DNA of 64,000 nt. Origin: Flavobacterium sp. LHD-80 (GTDB lineage Bacteria; Bacteroidota; Bacteroidia; Flavobacteriales; Flavobacteriaceae). This document shows positions 35,218 to 45,700 of this stretch, piece after piece. The number at the start of each line of letters is the position of its first letter. Within the stretch, counting starts at the first letter, position 1. Where the stretch lies: positions 91,367-155,366 of the forward strand of contig NZ_JAVFVS010000007.1 in the NCBI RefSeq assembly GCF_030929605.1, read 5' to 3'. The position numbers and the translations under genes were made by a program. The notes under the pieces were generated by a model that worked only from the letters and a program-made list of their open reading frames with translations, did no database searches and had not been told where the DNA came from.

Positions 35218-38007
35218 ATGAGAGTGTATTTGCTGATTATGTTGTTTTTCTGCGGCGTTTCCTTTGCGCAGAATACAATTACTGGTTCTGTTACCGATAG
35301 TAACAAACAATCTATCCCTGGTGCCAATGTTAATATAGTGGGAAGTTCAGGTGGAACTTCAACTGATTTTGACGGTACATTTAAATTGAATACTGCTTCT
35401 AAACCGCCTTTTACACTGAAGGTTTCAGCAGTAGGTTTTGAAACTAAAACAATTAGTGTTACATCTTTAAATCAAAAAATTGATGTTGTGCTGAAAGATG
35501 AAGAAACTAAATTGGATGAAATTGTGGTTTCGGCTTCTAGAACTCCTGAAAGAATTATTGAATCTCCTGTAACTGTTGAAAGAATGGGAATTCAGGAAAT
35601 TAAAAACACAACAGCGCCAACATTTTATGATGGTTTAGAAAATTTAAAAGAGGTACATTTTAATACGAGCAGTATTTCTTTTAAATCAATAAATACACGT
35701 GGATTTGCATCAGTAGCAAATACTCGTTTTATGCAATTGGTTGATGGAATGGATAATTCTTCGCCAGCATTAAATTTTGTTTTGGGTAATTTGATTGGTA
35801 TTTCAGATATTGATGTGGCAAGTGTTGAGCTTTTGCCTGGAGCTTCTTCTGCTCTTTATGGTGCAAATGCTTTTAATGGTATTATGTTTATGAATAGTAA
35901 AAGTCCTTTTACTAATGAAGGGATTAGTGTTTACTATAAATATGGGCAGACTTCACAGGATGCTGCAGGAACTAACGATTATAATGATTTTGGAATTAGA
36001 GCAGCAAAAGCGTTTACAGAAACGTTTGCTTTAAAAGCTAATTTCACTTATATGGAAGCTTCAGAATGGATTGCTGCTGATACTAGAAGTATGACTGGTG
36101 GTTCTGTAGGGCATGCAATGAATCAAAATTATGATGGATTAAATATCTATGGTGATGAGGTTACTACTTTTATTCCGAACGTTGGACAAGTAAGTAGAAC
36201 TGGATATCGCGAACAAGACTTGACTGACAATAAGGTTAAAAGTATGAAAGCAGATTTCAGTGCACATTTCAAACCTTGGAAAGATGATACTGAGTTTATC
36301 TTGCAATATAAAATTGGTACAGGAAGTACTATTTATCAAGGTGCAAACAGATATGCTTTGAAAGATTTCTTAATGCAACAAGGTAAATTTGAAGTGAAAG
36401 GTAAAAACTTCTTTGGAAGGGTTTATTTTACAAGTGAAGATGCTGGAGATTCTTATGATATGAGATTTGCGGCGTGGAACGTAAACAGAGCTGCAAAATC
36501 AGATCAAGAATGGTTTACAAATTATGCAACAGCTTATCAATATTCTGGTGCTGTGATGGGAACAAATGCTAATGAATCTGCTGCAATTGCTAGAAATTTT
36601 GCAGATTATAATGTTCTTCCTCCAGCTTTATCTTTTCTTCCAAAACCAACAGGTTCTGCTAGATTTGAACCAGGTTCAGCGCAGTTTAACAATGCTTTGG
36701 CAAAAGTGATTGCAAATCCTGATTTAACTCAGGGAGCAAAATTTATCGATCACTCAAAATTATACCATTCAGATGTGAATTATAATTTTAGAGATTTGGT
36801 AAAATGGGCAGAAATTCAAGTGGGTGGTTCTTGGAGAAAATATATCATGGATTCTGAAGGAACAATCTTTACAGATTATGATGGTCCAATTGAATATAAA
36901 GAATATGGAGCTTATGCGCAATTACAAAAAAAATGGCTTGAAGACAGATTGAAATTTACGGGGTCTGTACGTTATGACAAAAGTCAGAATTTTGATGGAA
37001 ATATTTCACCTAGAGTTTCATTTACATATGCTGCCGGAGAGTCTAAAAGACATAACTTCAGAGCGTCTTATCAAACAGGTTTCCGTAACCCAACAACGCA
37101 AGATCAATATATTGGTTTAGATCTTGGGCCATTCGCTTTAATTGGTTCTGCACCTGAAAATTTAGATAGATTCCAAGAAACAATGTCGGTAAGTTTGGCT
37201 GGTCAAGCGGCAGGTGCGCCAGCAACTGTTAATTTATCTGGTCAAAATGCTTATCATAATGCATATACTTTGGCTTCTGTTCAGGCATTTGCTGCTTCTG
37301 CAAATCCTGCAGATCTTCAAGTAGCTAATATTGGTTTAGTGAAGCCAGAGCAAGTTCAAGCTTTTGAGGTAGGATATCGTTCTGTAGTTCAAAATGATTT
37401 GTCAATTGACTTGAATGCGTATTATAATATTTATAATGATTTCATGAATACTGCTAGAGTTATTTCTCCTTACTATGGTACAGTAGGTACGGATCCTACT
37501 AATCCTGCTGTGCAACAAACTTATCAGGCATTAGCATTTGGAGACAGAAGAGTGTATCAGGTTTATACAAACACAACGGCTCAAATTTCTTCTTTTGGTT
37601 TTGGAGTTGGTTTGTCTAAAAAAGTATATAAAGATTTTGAATTAGGTGTTAACTACAACTATGCTCAGTTTGATTTTGATCAGTCAGAAGATCCAGGTTT
37701 CGTGGCTGGATTCAACACGCCTAAACATAGAATCAAAGCTTCTCTTGGAAATGCAAAAGTGGCTAAAAATTTAGGATTTAATGTGAATGTAAGATGGAAC
37801 ACTGAGTATTTATGGCAGTCTTCTTTCGGAGATGGAATGATTCCAGAAAACACTGTTCTTGATGCACAGGTTAATTATGGTCTTCCAAAACTTAAATCAG
37901 TTATTAAAGTGGGAGCAACTAACCTTTTCGGAAAAGATTATCTTCAGGTAATTGGTGCTGGAGCAATTGGTCAGATGTGGTTTGCTTCTTGGACAATTAA
38001 TCCATAA
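35218..38007 (+). CDS. TonB-dependent outer-membrane receptor
   Basis: 929 residues. Signal peptide MRVYLLIMLFFCGVSFAQ, an N-terminal carboxypeptidase-like domain (~20-105: GSVTDSNKQSIPGANVNIVG), then the plug (ERIIESPVTVERM; ELLPGASSALYGANAFNGIM) and a 22-strand-type barrel ending in an aromatic strand (MWFASWTINP). Such CarboxypepD_reg-like receptors import large substrates with TonB energy. The next gene is a secreted SGNH lipoprotein, suggesting a hydrolase-receptor pair. Substrate unknown. Confidence 0.93.
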   Translation: MRVYLLIMLFFCGVSFAQNTITGSVTDSNKQSIPGANVNIVGSSGGTSTDFDGTFKLNTASKPPFTLKVSAVGFETKTISVTSLNQKIDVVLKDEETKLDEIVVSASRTPERIIESPVTVERMGIQEIKNTTAPTFYDGLENLKEVHFNTSSISFKSINTRGFASVANTRFMQLVDGMDNSSPALNFVLGNLIGISDIDVASVELLPGASSALYGANAFNGIMFMNSKSPFTNEGISVYYKYGQTSQDAAGTNDYNDFGIRAAKAFTETFALKANFTYMEASEWIAADTRSMTGGSVGHAMNQNYDGLNIYGDEVTTFIPNVGQVSRTGYREQDLTDNKVKSMKADFSAHFKPWKDDTEFILQYKIGTGSTIYQGANRYALKDFLMQQGKFEVKGKNFFGRVYFTSEDAGDSYDMRFAAWNVNRAAKSDQEWFTNYATAYQYSGAVMGTNANESAAIARNFADYNVLPPALSFLPKPTGSARFEPGSAQFNNALAKVIANPDLTQGAKFIDHSKLYHSDVNYNFRDLVKWAEIQVGGSWRKYIMDSEGTIFTDYDGPIEYKEYGAYAQLQKKWLEDRLKFTGSVRYDKSQNFDGNISPRVSFTYAAGESKRHNFRASYQTGFRNPTTQDQYIGLDLGPFALIGSAPENLDRFQETMSVSLAGQAAGAPATVNLSGQNAYHNAYTLASVQAFAASANPADLQVANIGLVKPEQVQAFEVGYRSVVQNDLSIDLNAYYNIYNDFMNTARVISPYYGTVGTDPTNPAVQQTYQALAFGDRRVYQVYTNTTAQISSFGFGVGLSKKVYKDFELGVNYNYAQFDFDQSEDPGFVAGFNTPKHRIKASLGNAKVAKNLGFNVNVRWNTEYLWQSSFGDGMIPENTVLDAQVNYGLPKLKSVIKVGATNLFGKDYLQVIGAGAIGQMWFASWTINP

Positions 38008-38100
38008 TTGGAAGAAGTTAATTTGATGAAGTAGGGTTTTCTTTCTGTTTTTCAAATGGAAGTCCAGCGGAAAGAAGTAATAATTTTAAATTTTAATGAC

Positions 38101-39567
38101 ATGAAAAAAAATATAAAATGGCTTTTATTGGTTTCTTTAACCTTTATGGCATGTAATAGTGATGATAATGATACGCCTGCAGAAGTTCCAGTTGTTCCTG
38201 GTTCGGCGGTTTTTACAAAATATGTTGCGCTTGGAGATTCGTTTGCGGCTGGTTATAGTGATAATGCTTTGTTTATAAAAGGACAAGGGAATGCATATCC
38301 AAATATTTTAGCACAGCAATTTGCTGCAGCAGGAGGAGGGGAATTTAAAACTCCTTTGACGAGTGATAATATAGGAGGTTTGCTTTTAGGAGGGAATGTT
38401 ATTGCAGGTACACGCATGTATTTCAATGGTCAGGCTCCGGTGAATGTTACAGGTAAGCCTACAACAGAGGTTACAGCACATCTTACAGGTGCTTTTAATA
38501 ACATGGGAGTTCCAGGAGCAAAAAGTTATCACTTAGTTGCGCCAGGTTATGGAAATACGGCTGGAGTTGCTTCGGGTTTAGCTAATCCTTATTTTGCTAG
38601 ATTCTCAAGTGCGCCTACTACAACGGTTATAGCGGATGCAGTGGTGCAAAATCCAACTTTCTTTTCTTTATTTATTGGAGGAAATGACGTTTTAGGTTAT
38701 GCTACTTCTGGAGGAAGTGGTAAAGATCAAACTGGAAATATGGATCCTTCTACTTATGGAGCAAGCGACATTACAGATCCAACTGTTTTCAAAACGATCT
38801 ATACTAATTTAGTTACGGCTTTGACTTCAAAAGGAGCAAAAGGTGTTGTGGCTAATTTGCCATACATTACAAGTTTGCCATATTTCATAACAGTTCCTTA
38901 TAATCCAGTGCCTCTTACGGCTGCCGCGGCTACTCAATTGAACGCAGGTTATGCGGTTTATAATGGTGGTTTGCAACAAATGGTTGCAAATAAATTATTG
39001 ACTGCTGATGAAGCAGCTAGAAGAACAATTAATTTCAAAGCAGGAAATAATGCTGTAGTTATTGTAGATAGCTATTTGACAAATCTTTCGGCTTATGGTT
39101 TGCCATCATACAGACATGCGACTAAAGATGATTTGGTTGTTTTGACTGCTAGAACATTTATTGGAACAGCTGTTGGGGGGGATCCAACAAAAGTAAATGG
39201 AGTTTCAGTGCCATTGGCAGATAACTGGGTTTTGACAAAAGACGAAATTGCAGAAGTTAAAAAGGCGACTGATGCTTATAATGCGGCGATTCAAGCAATC
39301 GCAACAGAAAAAGGTTTGGCTTTTGTTGATACAAGATCAGTGTTGACACAGTTGTCAAGCGGCGGAATTCGATTTGGAAACTTTGTAATGTCATCAACTT
39401 ATGTTACAGGAGGTGCGTTTTCATTAGACGGGGTTCATCCAAGTGCAAGAGGTTATGGTTTGATTGCTAATATTTTCATCGATGCAATCAATGCAAAATA
39501 CGGTTCTACATTGCGCCATGTTGATTTGGCTTTATATCCAATTCAATATCCGCAAGTAATTCAATAA
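38101..39567 (+). CDS. SGNH/GDSL hydrolase lipoprotein
   Basis: Start taken at ATG 38101 (MKKNIKWLLLVSLTFMAC), as the 15 codons upstream would bury the signal peptide. 488 residues; lipobox Cys18 followed by NSDDNDTPAE. SGNH blocks: YVALGDSFAAGYS (block I Ser), FIGGNDVLG (block III Asn), and DGVHPSARGY (block V Asp-His). An outer-membrane esterase or lipase; the large insertion between blocks is typical of Bacteroidota members. It follows the TonB receptor by 93 bp with no terminator between, so one operon. Confidence 0.9.
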   Translation: MKKNIKWLLLVSLTFMACNSDDNDTPAEVPVVPGSAVFTKYVALGDSFAAGYSDNALFIKGQGNAYPNILAQQFAAAGGGEFKTPLTSDNIGGLLLGGNVIAGTRMYFNGQAPVNVTGKPTTEVTAHLTGAFNNMGVPGAKSYHLVAPGYGNTAGVASGLANPYFARFSSAPTTTVIADAVVQNPTFFSLFIGGNDVLGYATSGGSGKDQTGNMDPSTYGASDITDPTVFKTIYTNLVTALTSKGAKGVVANLPYITSLPYFITVPYNPVPLTAAAATQLNAGYAVYNGGLQQMVANKLLTADEAARRTINFKAGNNAVVIVDSYLTNLSAYGLPSYRHATKDDLVVLTARTFIGTAVGGDPTKVNGVSVPLADNWVLTKDEIAEVKKATDAYNAAIQAIATEKGLAFVDTRSVLTQLSSGGIRFGNFVMSSTYVTGGAFSLDGVHPSARGYGLIANIFIDAINAKYGSTLRHVDLALYPIQYPQVIQ

Positions 39568-39584
39568 TGCCAATTTTTTTTAGT

Positions 39585-39624
39585 AAAAAGCCACTCGTTT
39601 TTAAAATGCAGTGGCTTTTTTTAT
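39585..39624 (+). terminator. Terminator after the SGNH gene
   Basis: AAAAAGCCACT (39585-39595) pairs with AGTGGCTTTTT (39610-39620), then T's. Confidence 0.88.
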
Positions 39625-39708
39625 TTCGTTAAAAAATGCAATTTTAGTTATTTGAGGCCTTAGTTTTAGGAATCAAACAAAATGATGCTATTTTTTATGA
39701 AAAAAAAA

Positions 39709-39738
39709 TTGATTTTATATTTTAAAAAATTATCTTTG
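39709..39738 (+). promoter_or_regulatory. atpD promoter
   Basis: TTG (39709-39711), 19 bp spacer, TATCTTTG (39731-39738): an ideal Bacteroidota -33/-7 pair, giving a leader of about 55 nt. Confidence 0.75.
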
Positions 39739-39796
39739 CGCTCTGAAAAAAGAGGTATTTTCGATAAACCTAAATAGCTATTTAATAAATACATAA

Positions 39797-41311
<1,515 letters not shown>

Positions 41312-41376
41312 TCTAGTTTTCAGTATTCTGTCGCAGTATTCAGTACTGAGACTGTTAACTGAGACTGTAAACTAAA
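41312..41376. repeat. Word-repeat island inside the atpD-atpC operon
   Basis: TTCAGTATTCTGTCGCAG-type words then ACTGAGACTGTTAACTGAG: CAGT/ACTG words in fold-back order. It shares TCGCAGTATTC with the 9797-9908 island. Confidence 0.75.
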
Positions 41377-41381
41377 AAAAT

Positions 41382-41663
41382 ATGATTTTAGATATAGTAT
41401 CACCAGAAGCAAAATTATTTTCGGGACAAGTGACTTCAGTTACGGTTCCTGGAGTTGATGGAAGCTTTCAAATTTTGAATAATCACGCTCCTATTGTTTC
41501 TATTCTAGAAAAAGGAACTATAAAAATTGCAGCGCCAAGCTTTAATTTTTCTAAAGAGGTAGCAGATAAATTTGCGAAAGTTAATGACCAAACTTATACA
41601 TTAGAGATTACGTCAGGTACTATCGAAATGAAAGACAATAAAGTAATTGTTTTAGTTGACTAA
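41382..41663 (+). CDS. atpC: F1 ATP synthase subunit epsilon
   Basis: 93 residues, only the N-terminal beta-sandwich of the epsilon subunit (VSPEAKLFSGQVTSVTVPGVDGSFQILNNHAPIVS). The C-terminal helical hairpin that inhibits ATPase in E. coli is absent, as in many Bacteroidota. It links the F1 rotor to Fo. It lies 70 bp after atpD with no terminator between, so it is co-transcribed. Confidence 0.95.
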   Translation: MILDIVSPEAKLFSGQVTSVTVPGVDGSFQILNNHAPIVSILEKGTIKIAAPSFNFSKEVADKFAKVNDQTYTLEITSGTIEMKDNKVIVLVD

Positions 41664-41684
41664 AAACAATTTCGAGATAATTTT

Positions 41685-41716
41685 AAAACCATTCACAAAA
41701 GTGAATGGTTTTTTTT
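41685..41716 (+). terminator. Terminator after atpC
   Basis: AAAACCATTCAC (41685-41696) pairs with GTGAATGGTTTT (41701-41712), then T's. The next ATG is only 15 bp downstream. Confidence 0.88.
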
Positions 41717-41726
41717 ATTTTTAGAT

Positions 41727-42239
41727 ATGACAAACCAGCAAGTAGACGAGTTAATTTATAAATCGGATAGACCATTTTGGCATTTTCTTTTAGCTTCACC
41801 ACTTTATTTTTTCACCATTTCGATGTCGTTTAAAATGTTCGACCTTTTTTATACAGGAAAGGTTATGAATGGTTTGAGATTTAGCTTAGCTGTATTTTTT
41901 ATGTTTGTTTGTGCTGCCGGATTGACTTTTACAAAAAGAGTTTTTGCAAATTCTATAACTAAAGAGGTTCGATTTAATTTTACCTTATTTGAAATTCCAT
42001 TATGTAAGGATACTGTGTTTAAAAACATACAATATGTATCTGTATACAAGAATCACTCAGATAGAGATTTTGAAGTACAAATTTGGCTATCAGAAACAAA
42101 GAAAAATTCGGTTTCAGTTCATCTCAATTCTCAGTCTGCTTTTAATTTGGCAACCAAAATCGCAAATGGCCTACAAGTCGATTTGCTAGATGCGACAGAA
42201 AAAGGAAACTTCAAATGGATTGAAAAAGAGAATTTGTAA
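41727..42239 (+). CDS. Two-helix membrane protein of unknown function
   Basis: 170 residues: two hydrophobic segments (~17-38 and ~50-70) and a soluble C-terminal ~95 residues with beta-strand character (FKNIQYVSVYKNHSDRDFEVQIWLS). It looks like a small bacterial PH-like membrane protein, but I cannot name the family. It begins just after the atpC terminator, so it depends on read-through or an unseen promoter. Confidence 0.75.
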   Translation: MTNQQVDELIYKSDRPFWHFLLASPLYFFTISMSFKMFDLFYTGKVMNGLRFSLAVFFMFVCAAGLTFTKRVFANSITKEVRFNFTLFEIPLCKDTVFKNIQYVSVYKNHSDRDFEVQIWLSETKKNSVSVHLNSQSAFNLATKIANGLQVDLLDATEKGNFKWIEKENL

Positions 42240-42423
42240 TGTTTTAAAGTCATTCGTTACTATGAATAACTTTTTAGGTTTATTAAATTCTTATCTTTGG
42301 AGTATTAAAATCTCTTTATAAAATATTGATTATGTTGTAAAAGCGCAGTAAGCTTTTGCTATTTCGTTTTATCACTTTTGATAAAACGAAGATTATTTAT
42401 GTCAAATTTTATAAAGAATAAAG
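42240..42423. other. Leader region with promoter and hairpin
   Basis: Contains a perfect -7 box TATCTTTG (42292-42299) and, closer to the next ATG, the hairpin CGTTTTATC / GATAAAACG (42365-42373, 42380-42388). No U-run follows, so the hairpin is a leader structure rather than a terminator. Confidence 0.5.
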
Positions 42424-43062
42424 ATGAAAAATAGTGTAAAAGTTGCCGTTCTTGGCGGCGCAGGTAGAACTGGGAACTATGTAATAAACCAGTTATTGGA
42501 AAAAGGATTCAGCGTAAAAGCTTTAGTGAGAAATCCGGATAAATTCACCATCCAAAATTCACGTTTAGAAATCATCAAAGGAGATGCCGTTGATGAGAAA
42601 ATCATTCAATTATTATTAGAAGATTGTCAGGCTGTGTTGAGTACTGTTGGTCAAAGACCAGGCGAACCAATGGTTGCGAGTCAATCTGTAAAAAATGTGC
42701 TTAAAGCCATGAAAGAATTGAATATTGAACGATATATTTTATTAGCAGGAATCAACATTGATACGCCATTTGATAAAAAAGGCCCAAAAACTATTACGGC
42801 AACAGATTGGATGAAATCTAATTTTCCCGAAATTCAAGAAGATCGTCAAAAAGCTTATAATCTTTTAATGCAGAGTGATAGTAACTGGACGCAAGTTCGT
42901 GTACCGTTTATTGAGTTTACTGATAATAGCTCTGAAATCGAAGTAAATTTAGAAGATTGCTTAGGTGACAAAATTGGTGCAATTGATATTGCTAAATTTA
43001 TGGTTAGAGAAATGATTGAATCAAATTATGGGAGGAAGTCGCCTTTTATAAGCGCTATTTAG
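42424..43062 (+). CDS. NAD(P)H-binding atypical SDR
   Basis: 212 residues, atypical short-chain dehydrogenase of the NmrA/SDR_a5 type. Nucleotide loop VAVLGGAGRTGNYV (about 8-21), then ALVRNPDKF (the Arg often reads NADPH), GDAVDEK and LLAGINID. No YxxxK catalytic pair is obvious, so it may be a redox sensor or a flavin/quinone-type reductase. Monocistronic, with a strong terminator. Confidence 0.85.
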   Translation: MKNSVKVAVLGGAGRTGNYVINQLLEKGFSVKALVRNPDKFTIQNSRLEIIKGDAVDEKIIQLLLEDCQAVLSTVGQRPGEPMVASQSVKNVLKAMKELNIERYILLAGINIDTPFDKKGPKTITATDWMKSNFPEIQEDRQKAYNLLMQSDSNWTQVRVPFIEFTDNSSEIEVNLEDCLGDKIGAIDIAKFMVREMIESNYGRKSPFISAI

Positions 43063-43073
43063 AATAAATTGAA

Positions 43074-43107
43074 AAACAGCGGGAACATCAAATCCCGCTG
43101 TTTGTTT
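43074..43107 (+). terminator. Terminator after the SDR gene
   Basis: AAACAGCGGGA (43074-43084) pairs with TCCCGCTGTTT (43093-43103). Its 3' arm overlaps the -33 element of the bioF promoter. Confidence 0.8.
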
Positions 43108-43134
43108 ATATCAAATTTCTATTTCATAACTTTG
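43101..43134 (+). promoter_or_regulatory. bioF promoter, probably leaderless
   Basis: TTTG (43101-43104), 22 bp spacer, TAACTTTG (43127-43134). The box ends 5 nt before the ATG at 43140, so the transcript would begin at or next to the start codon. Confidence 0.6.
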
Positions 43135-43139
43135 CTTTC

Positions 43140-44294
43140 ATGAAATTACCCGAGAATCTTAGTCAAAAGCTTGAAAATAGAAAGCAAAACAACTCGTTAA
43201 GAAAATTGCCAAGTTTTAATAATCTTGTTGATTTTTCTTCAAACGATTATATTGGATTTTCAAAATCGGAAGCTATTTTTAAACTGTCTCATCATTATCT
43301 AATAGAAAATGAGATTATTCAAAATGGAGCAACCGGATCGCGATTGATTTCAGGCAATCATTCTTTATATCAAATTGCAGAATCTTTTATAATGCAATTT
43401 CATGAAGCTGAATCGGCTTTAATTTTTAATTCGGGTTACGATGCCAACGCAGGGTTTTTTAGTGCTCTACCGCAACGAAACGATGTTATTTTGTATGATG
43501 AATTGAGCCATGCTTCTATTCGCGATGGAATTGTAATGTCGAATGCCAAATCATACAAATTCAATCACAATGATTTTGAAGATTTAGAAAGATTAATTCT
43601 TAAATTCCAATCTTCTAGATCCGAAATTCCAACAAATGTTTACATCGTAACTGAAACTGTTTTTTCAATGGACGGCGATAGTCCGAATTTGGAAGAATTA
43701 GTGCAGTTATCTGAAAAATACAATTGTTATTTAGTGGTTGATGAAGCCCATACTTTGGGTGTTTTTGGAGATAATGGCGAAGGTCTTGCTCAAAATCTTC
43801 AATTGCATAATAGGATTTTTGCTCGAATTATGACTTTCGGAAAAGGCTTAGGTTGCCACGGAGCAGTTGTTCTTGGGAGTACAGAACTTAAGGAATATTT
43901 AGTAAACTTCGCCCGAAGTTTTATTTATACAACCGGATTATCTCCGCATTCTGTTGCAACAATTTTGGTTGCTTATCAGCATTTGGAAATTGAAACAGAA
44001 ACGATTGACAAACTCCGTCAAAATATCATATTCTTTAATCAACAGAAAAATTTATTTGGCTTAAAGCCAATGTTCGTGCGAAGTAAATCGGCAATTCAGT
44101 CGGCCATTATTCCCGGCAACGAAAATGTAAAGCGAATTGCCCAACAATTGCAGGATAAAGGTTTTGATGTAAAAGCGATTTTATCTCCAACGGTTCCTGA
44201 AGGTCAGGAACGTCTTCGCTTGTGTATTCACAGTTACAATACACAGGAAGAAATCAGTCAAGTTTTAGAGTTATTAAGAGATTTTATTTTTTAG
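43140..44294 (+). CDS. bioF: 8-amino-7-oxononanoate synthase
   Basis: A PLP enzyme condensing pimeloyl thioester with alanine, first ring-forming stage of biotin synthesis. 384 residues. VDFSSNDYIGFSKS near the start, GSRLISGNHSLY, the aldimine-stacking DELSHASIRDG, DEAHTLGVFG, and PLP-Lys in TFGKGLGCHGAV. Members of this fold also act on other acyl-thioesters (Kbl, Spt), but the nearby bioD and bioA support BioF. Possibly leaderless. Confidence 0.93.
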   Translation: MKLPENLSQKLENRKQNNSLRKLPSFNNLVDFSSNDYIGFSKSEAIFKLSHHYLIENEIIQNGATGSRLISGNHSLYQIAESFIMQFHEAESALIFNSGYDANAGFFSALPQRNDVILYDELSHASIRDGIVMSNAKSYKFNHNDFEDLERLILKFQSSRSEIPTNVYIVTETVFSMDGDSPNLEELVQLSEKYNCYLVVDEAHTLGVFGDNGEGLAQNLQLHNRIFARIMTFGKGLGCHGAVVLGSTELKEYLVNFARSFIYTTGLSPHSVATILVAYQHLEIETETIDKLRQNIIFFNQQKNLFGLKPMFVRSKSAIQSAIIPGNENVKRIAQQLQDKGFDVKAILSPTVPEGQERLRLCIHSYNTQEEISQVLELLRDFIF

Positions 44295-44395
44295 TTATTT
44301 CACAGAGAGATACAAAAGAAACACAAAGATTTACAAAGCTAATTTTGAGAATCTTTGTGTTTTTTTTCTTTGTGAATCTCTGTGTAATAAAAAAT
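44295..44395. repeat. Word-repeat island after bioF
   Basis: Left arm 44295-44331 and right arm 44350-44392, near-perfect reverse complements built of CACAGAGA, CACAAAG and CTTTGTG words. Same family as 7416-7523. Confidence 0.85.
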
Positions 44396-44518
44396 ATTAT
44401 CTTCTGAAGTGCTTTGTTTCCTCGCTTTCTGAAAAAAGTTTAAAAAAGTTGAAATTTTTTTGTAACGTTTTGATTGTTTGTTCACTTACGAGTCGTAATC
44501 AAATAAATCAAAATAATT

Positions 44519-44716
44519 ATGAAAACCACATCAACTTCAGCTAGTGAAAAAAAAGCCGCTATCTTATTTATCTTTTTAACCTCTATGGGACTAGGATATG
44601 TTTTAGCAAATCAATTTATTTTTGGTAAACCAAACAATGGTGCTCTTGTACCAATGATCTGTTTATTTGTTGTATCAGTTGCTTCTTGGCTTCGAAAAAA
44701 ATACAGTAAAAAATAA
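44519..44716 (+). CDS. Small two-helix membrane protein
   Basis: 65 residues: a Ser/Thr/Lys-rich start, two hydrophobic helices (~13-31 and ~40-58) joined by FGKPNNG, and a basic tail (RKKYSKK). Not recognised. Codon use and the compositional pattern look like a genuine small membrane protein. It lies just before a TCAATCAA repeat tract and the TraB-family gene. Confidence 0.6.
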   Translation: MKTTSTSASEKKAAILFIFLTSMGLGYVLANQFIFGKPNNGALVPMICLFVVSVASWLRKKYSKK

Positions 44717-44828
44717 CAGGGCCTCAATCATCAATCAAAACAATCAATCAAAATAATCAATCGAAATCATCATCAATCAAACAATTAATTAATCAAATCA
44801 ATCATCAATCAATTTAATCAATCAACAT
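44717..44828. repeat. ATCAATCA low-complexity tract
   Basis: About 110 bp of AATCAATCATCAATCAA-like words, period mostly 4-8 bp, directly before the TraB-family ATG at 44830. No spacer structure of a CRISPR. Confidence 0.85.
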
Positions 44829-44829
44829 T

Positions 44830-45693
44830 ATGAAAAATTTAATCCAATCAGTTATAGCAGTAATCGTACTTGTTTTTAGTTCATCAGCGCAAGCGCAAAC
44901 AAAATCTCCAAAACTTGAAAATTCTCTTTTATGGGAGATTTCAGGAAATGGTTTAGAAAAGCCTTCTTATGTTTATGGGACAGTTCATATGATTTGCGCG
45001 CCAGATTATTTTCTTTCGGAAAAAACAAAAAAAGCATTTCAAGCATCGAATAAATTAGTTCTAGAAATCAATTTTGCAGATCCTGCTGAAATGTCAAACA
45101 TGCAAAAAATGGCAATGGGGAAAGAGCCTTTAAGTAAATTATTAAATCCAGAGCAATTGTCTAAATTAGACGGAATTTTGAGAAAGACGGCTGGAATGAC
45201 AGTACAACAAGTTGATAATTTTAGCTTAATGACGGTAATGAGTCTGATTTCGATGAAAAGTTTCGGCTGTACAGATATAAAGCTATACGAAATGGAGTTT
45301 ATCGAATTGGCTAAAAAAAGAAATATTGCTATCGATGGTTTAGAAACGGTAAAGTCTCAGCTAGAAATTTTTGGGAATGCCTATTCGAATGATGAAATGC
45401 TTACCATGTTTGAAGAATCAAGTCAAACAGAAACAACTAAATTAGTTGCTGCGTACAAAGCAGAAAATATTGATAATTTATTCGATATTGTGACAGATAA
45501 AAAAATTACAAGTGAAGCAACGAAAAAGATGATTTTGGATGGCAGAAACTTGAATTGGATAAAAGAGATGCCTCAAATGATGAAAAATGAAAGTGTGTTT
45601 TTTGCAGTTGGATCGGCGCATTTGGGAGGTGAATTTGGAGTGATTAATTTATTAAGAAAAGCAGGATATATTGTAAAACCAGTAATGAACTAA
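44830..45693 (+). CDS. TraB/GumN-family secreted protein
   Basis: 287 residues. Signal peptide ending AQA, then LLWEISGNGLEKPSYVYGTVHM, the TraB/GumN opening, and at the end FFAVGSAHLGGEFGVINLLRKAGY, its other hallmark (paired GxxH motifs). Related to Tiki-type metalloproteases, with GTVHM and GSAHL as likely metal-binding histidines. Function in bacteria is largely unknown. It ends 7 bp before the sigma factor gene and is likely in its operon. Confidence 0.9.
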   Translation: MKNLIQSVIAVIVLVFSSSAQAQTKSPKLENSLLWEISGNGLEKPSYVYGTVHMICAPDYFLSEKTKKAFQASNKLVLEINFADPAEMSNMQKMAMGKEPLSKLLNPEQLSKLDGILRKTAGMTVQQVDNFSLMTVMSLISMKSFGCTDIKLYEMEFIELAKKRNIAIDGLETVKSQLEIFGNAYSNDEMLTMFEESSQTETTKLVAAYKAENIDNLFDIVTDKKITSEATKKMILDGRNLNWIKEMPQMMKNESVFFAVGSAHLGGEFGVINLLRKAGYIVKPVMN

Positions 45694-45700
45694 AACTATT

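Noticed and set aside
44717..44828. Possible CRISPR or direct-repeat array
   Set aside because: The repeats are 4-8 bp without unique spacers of constant length.
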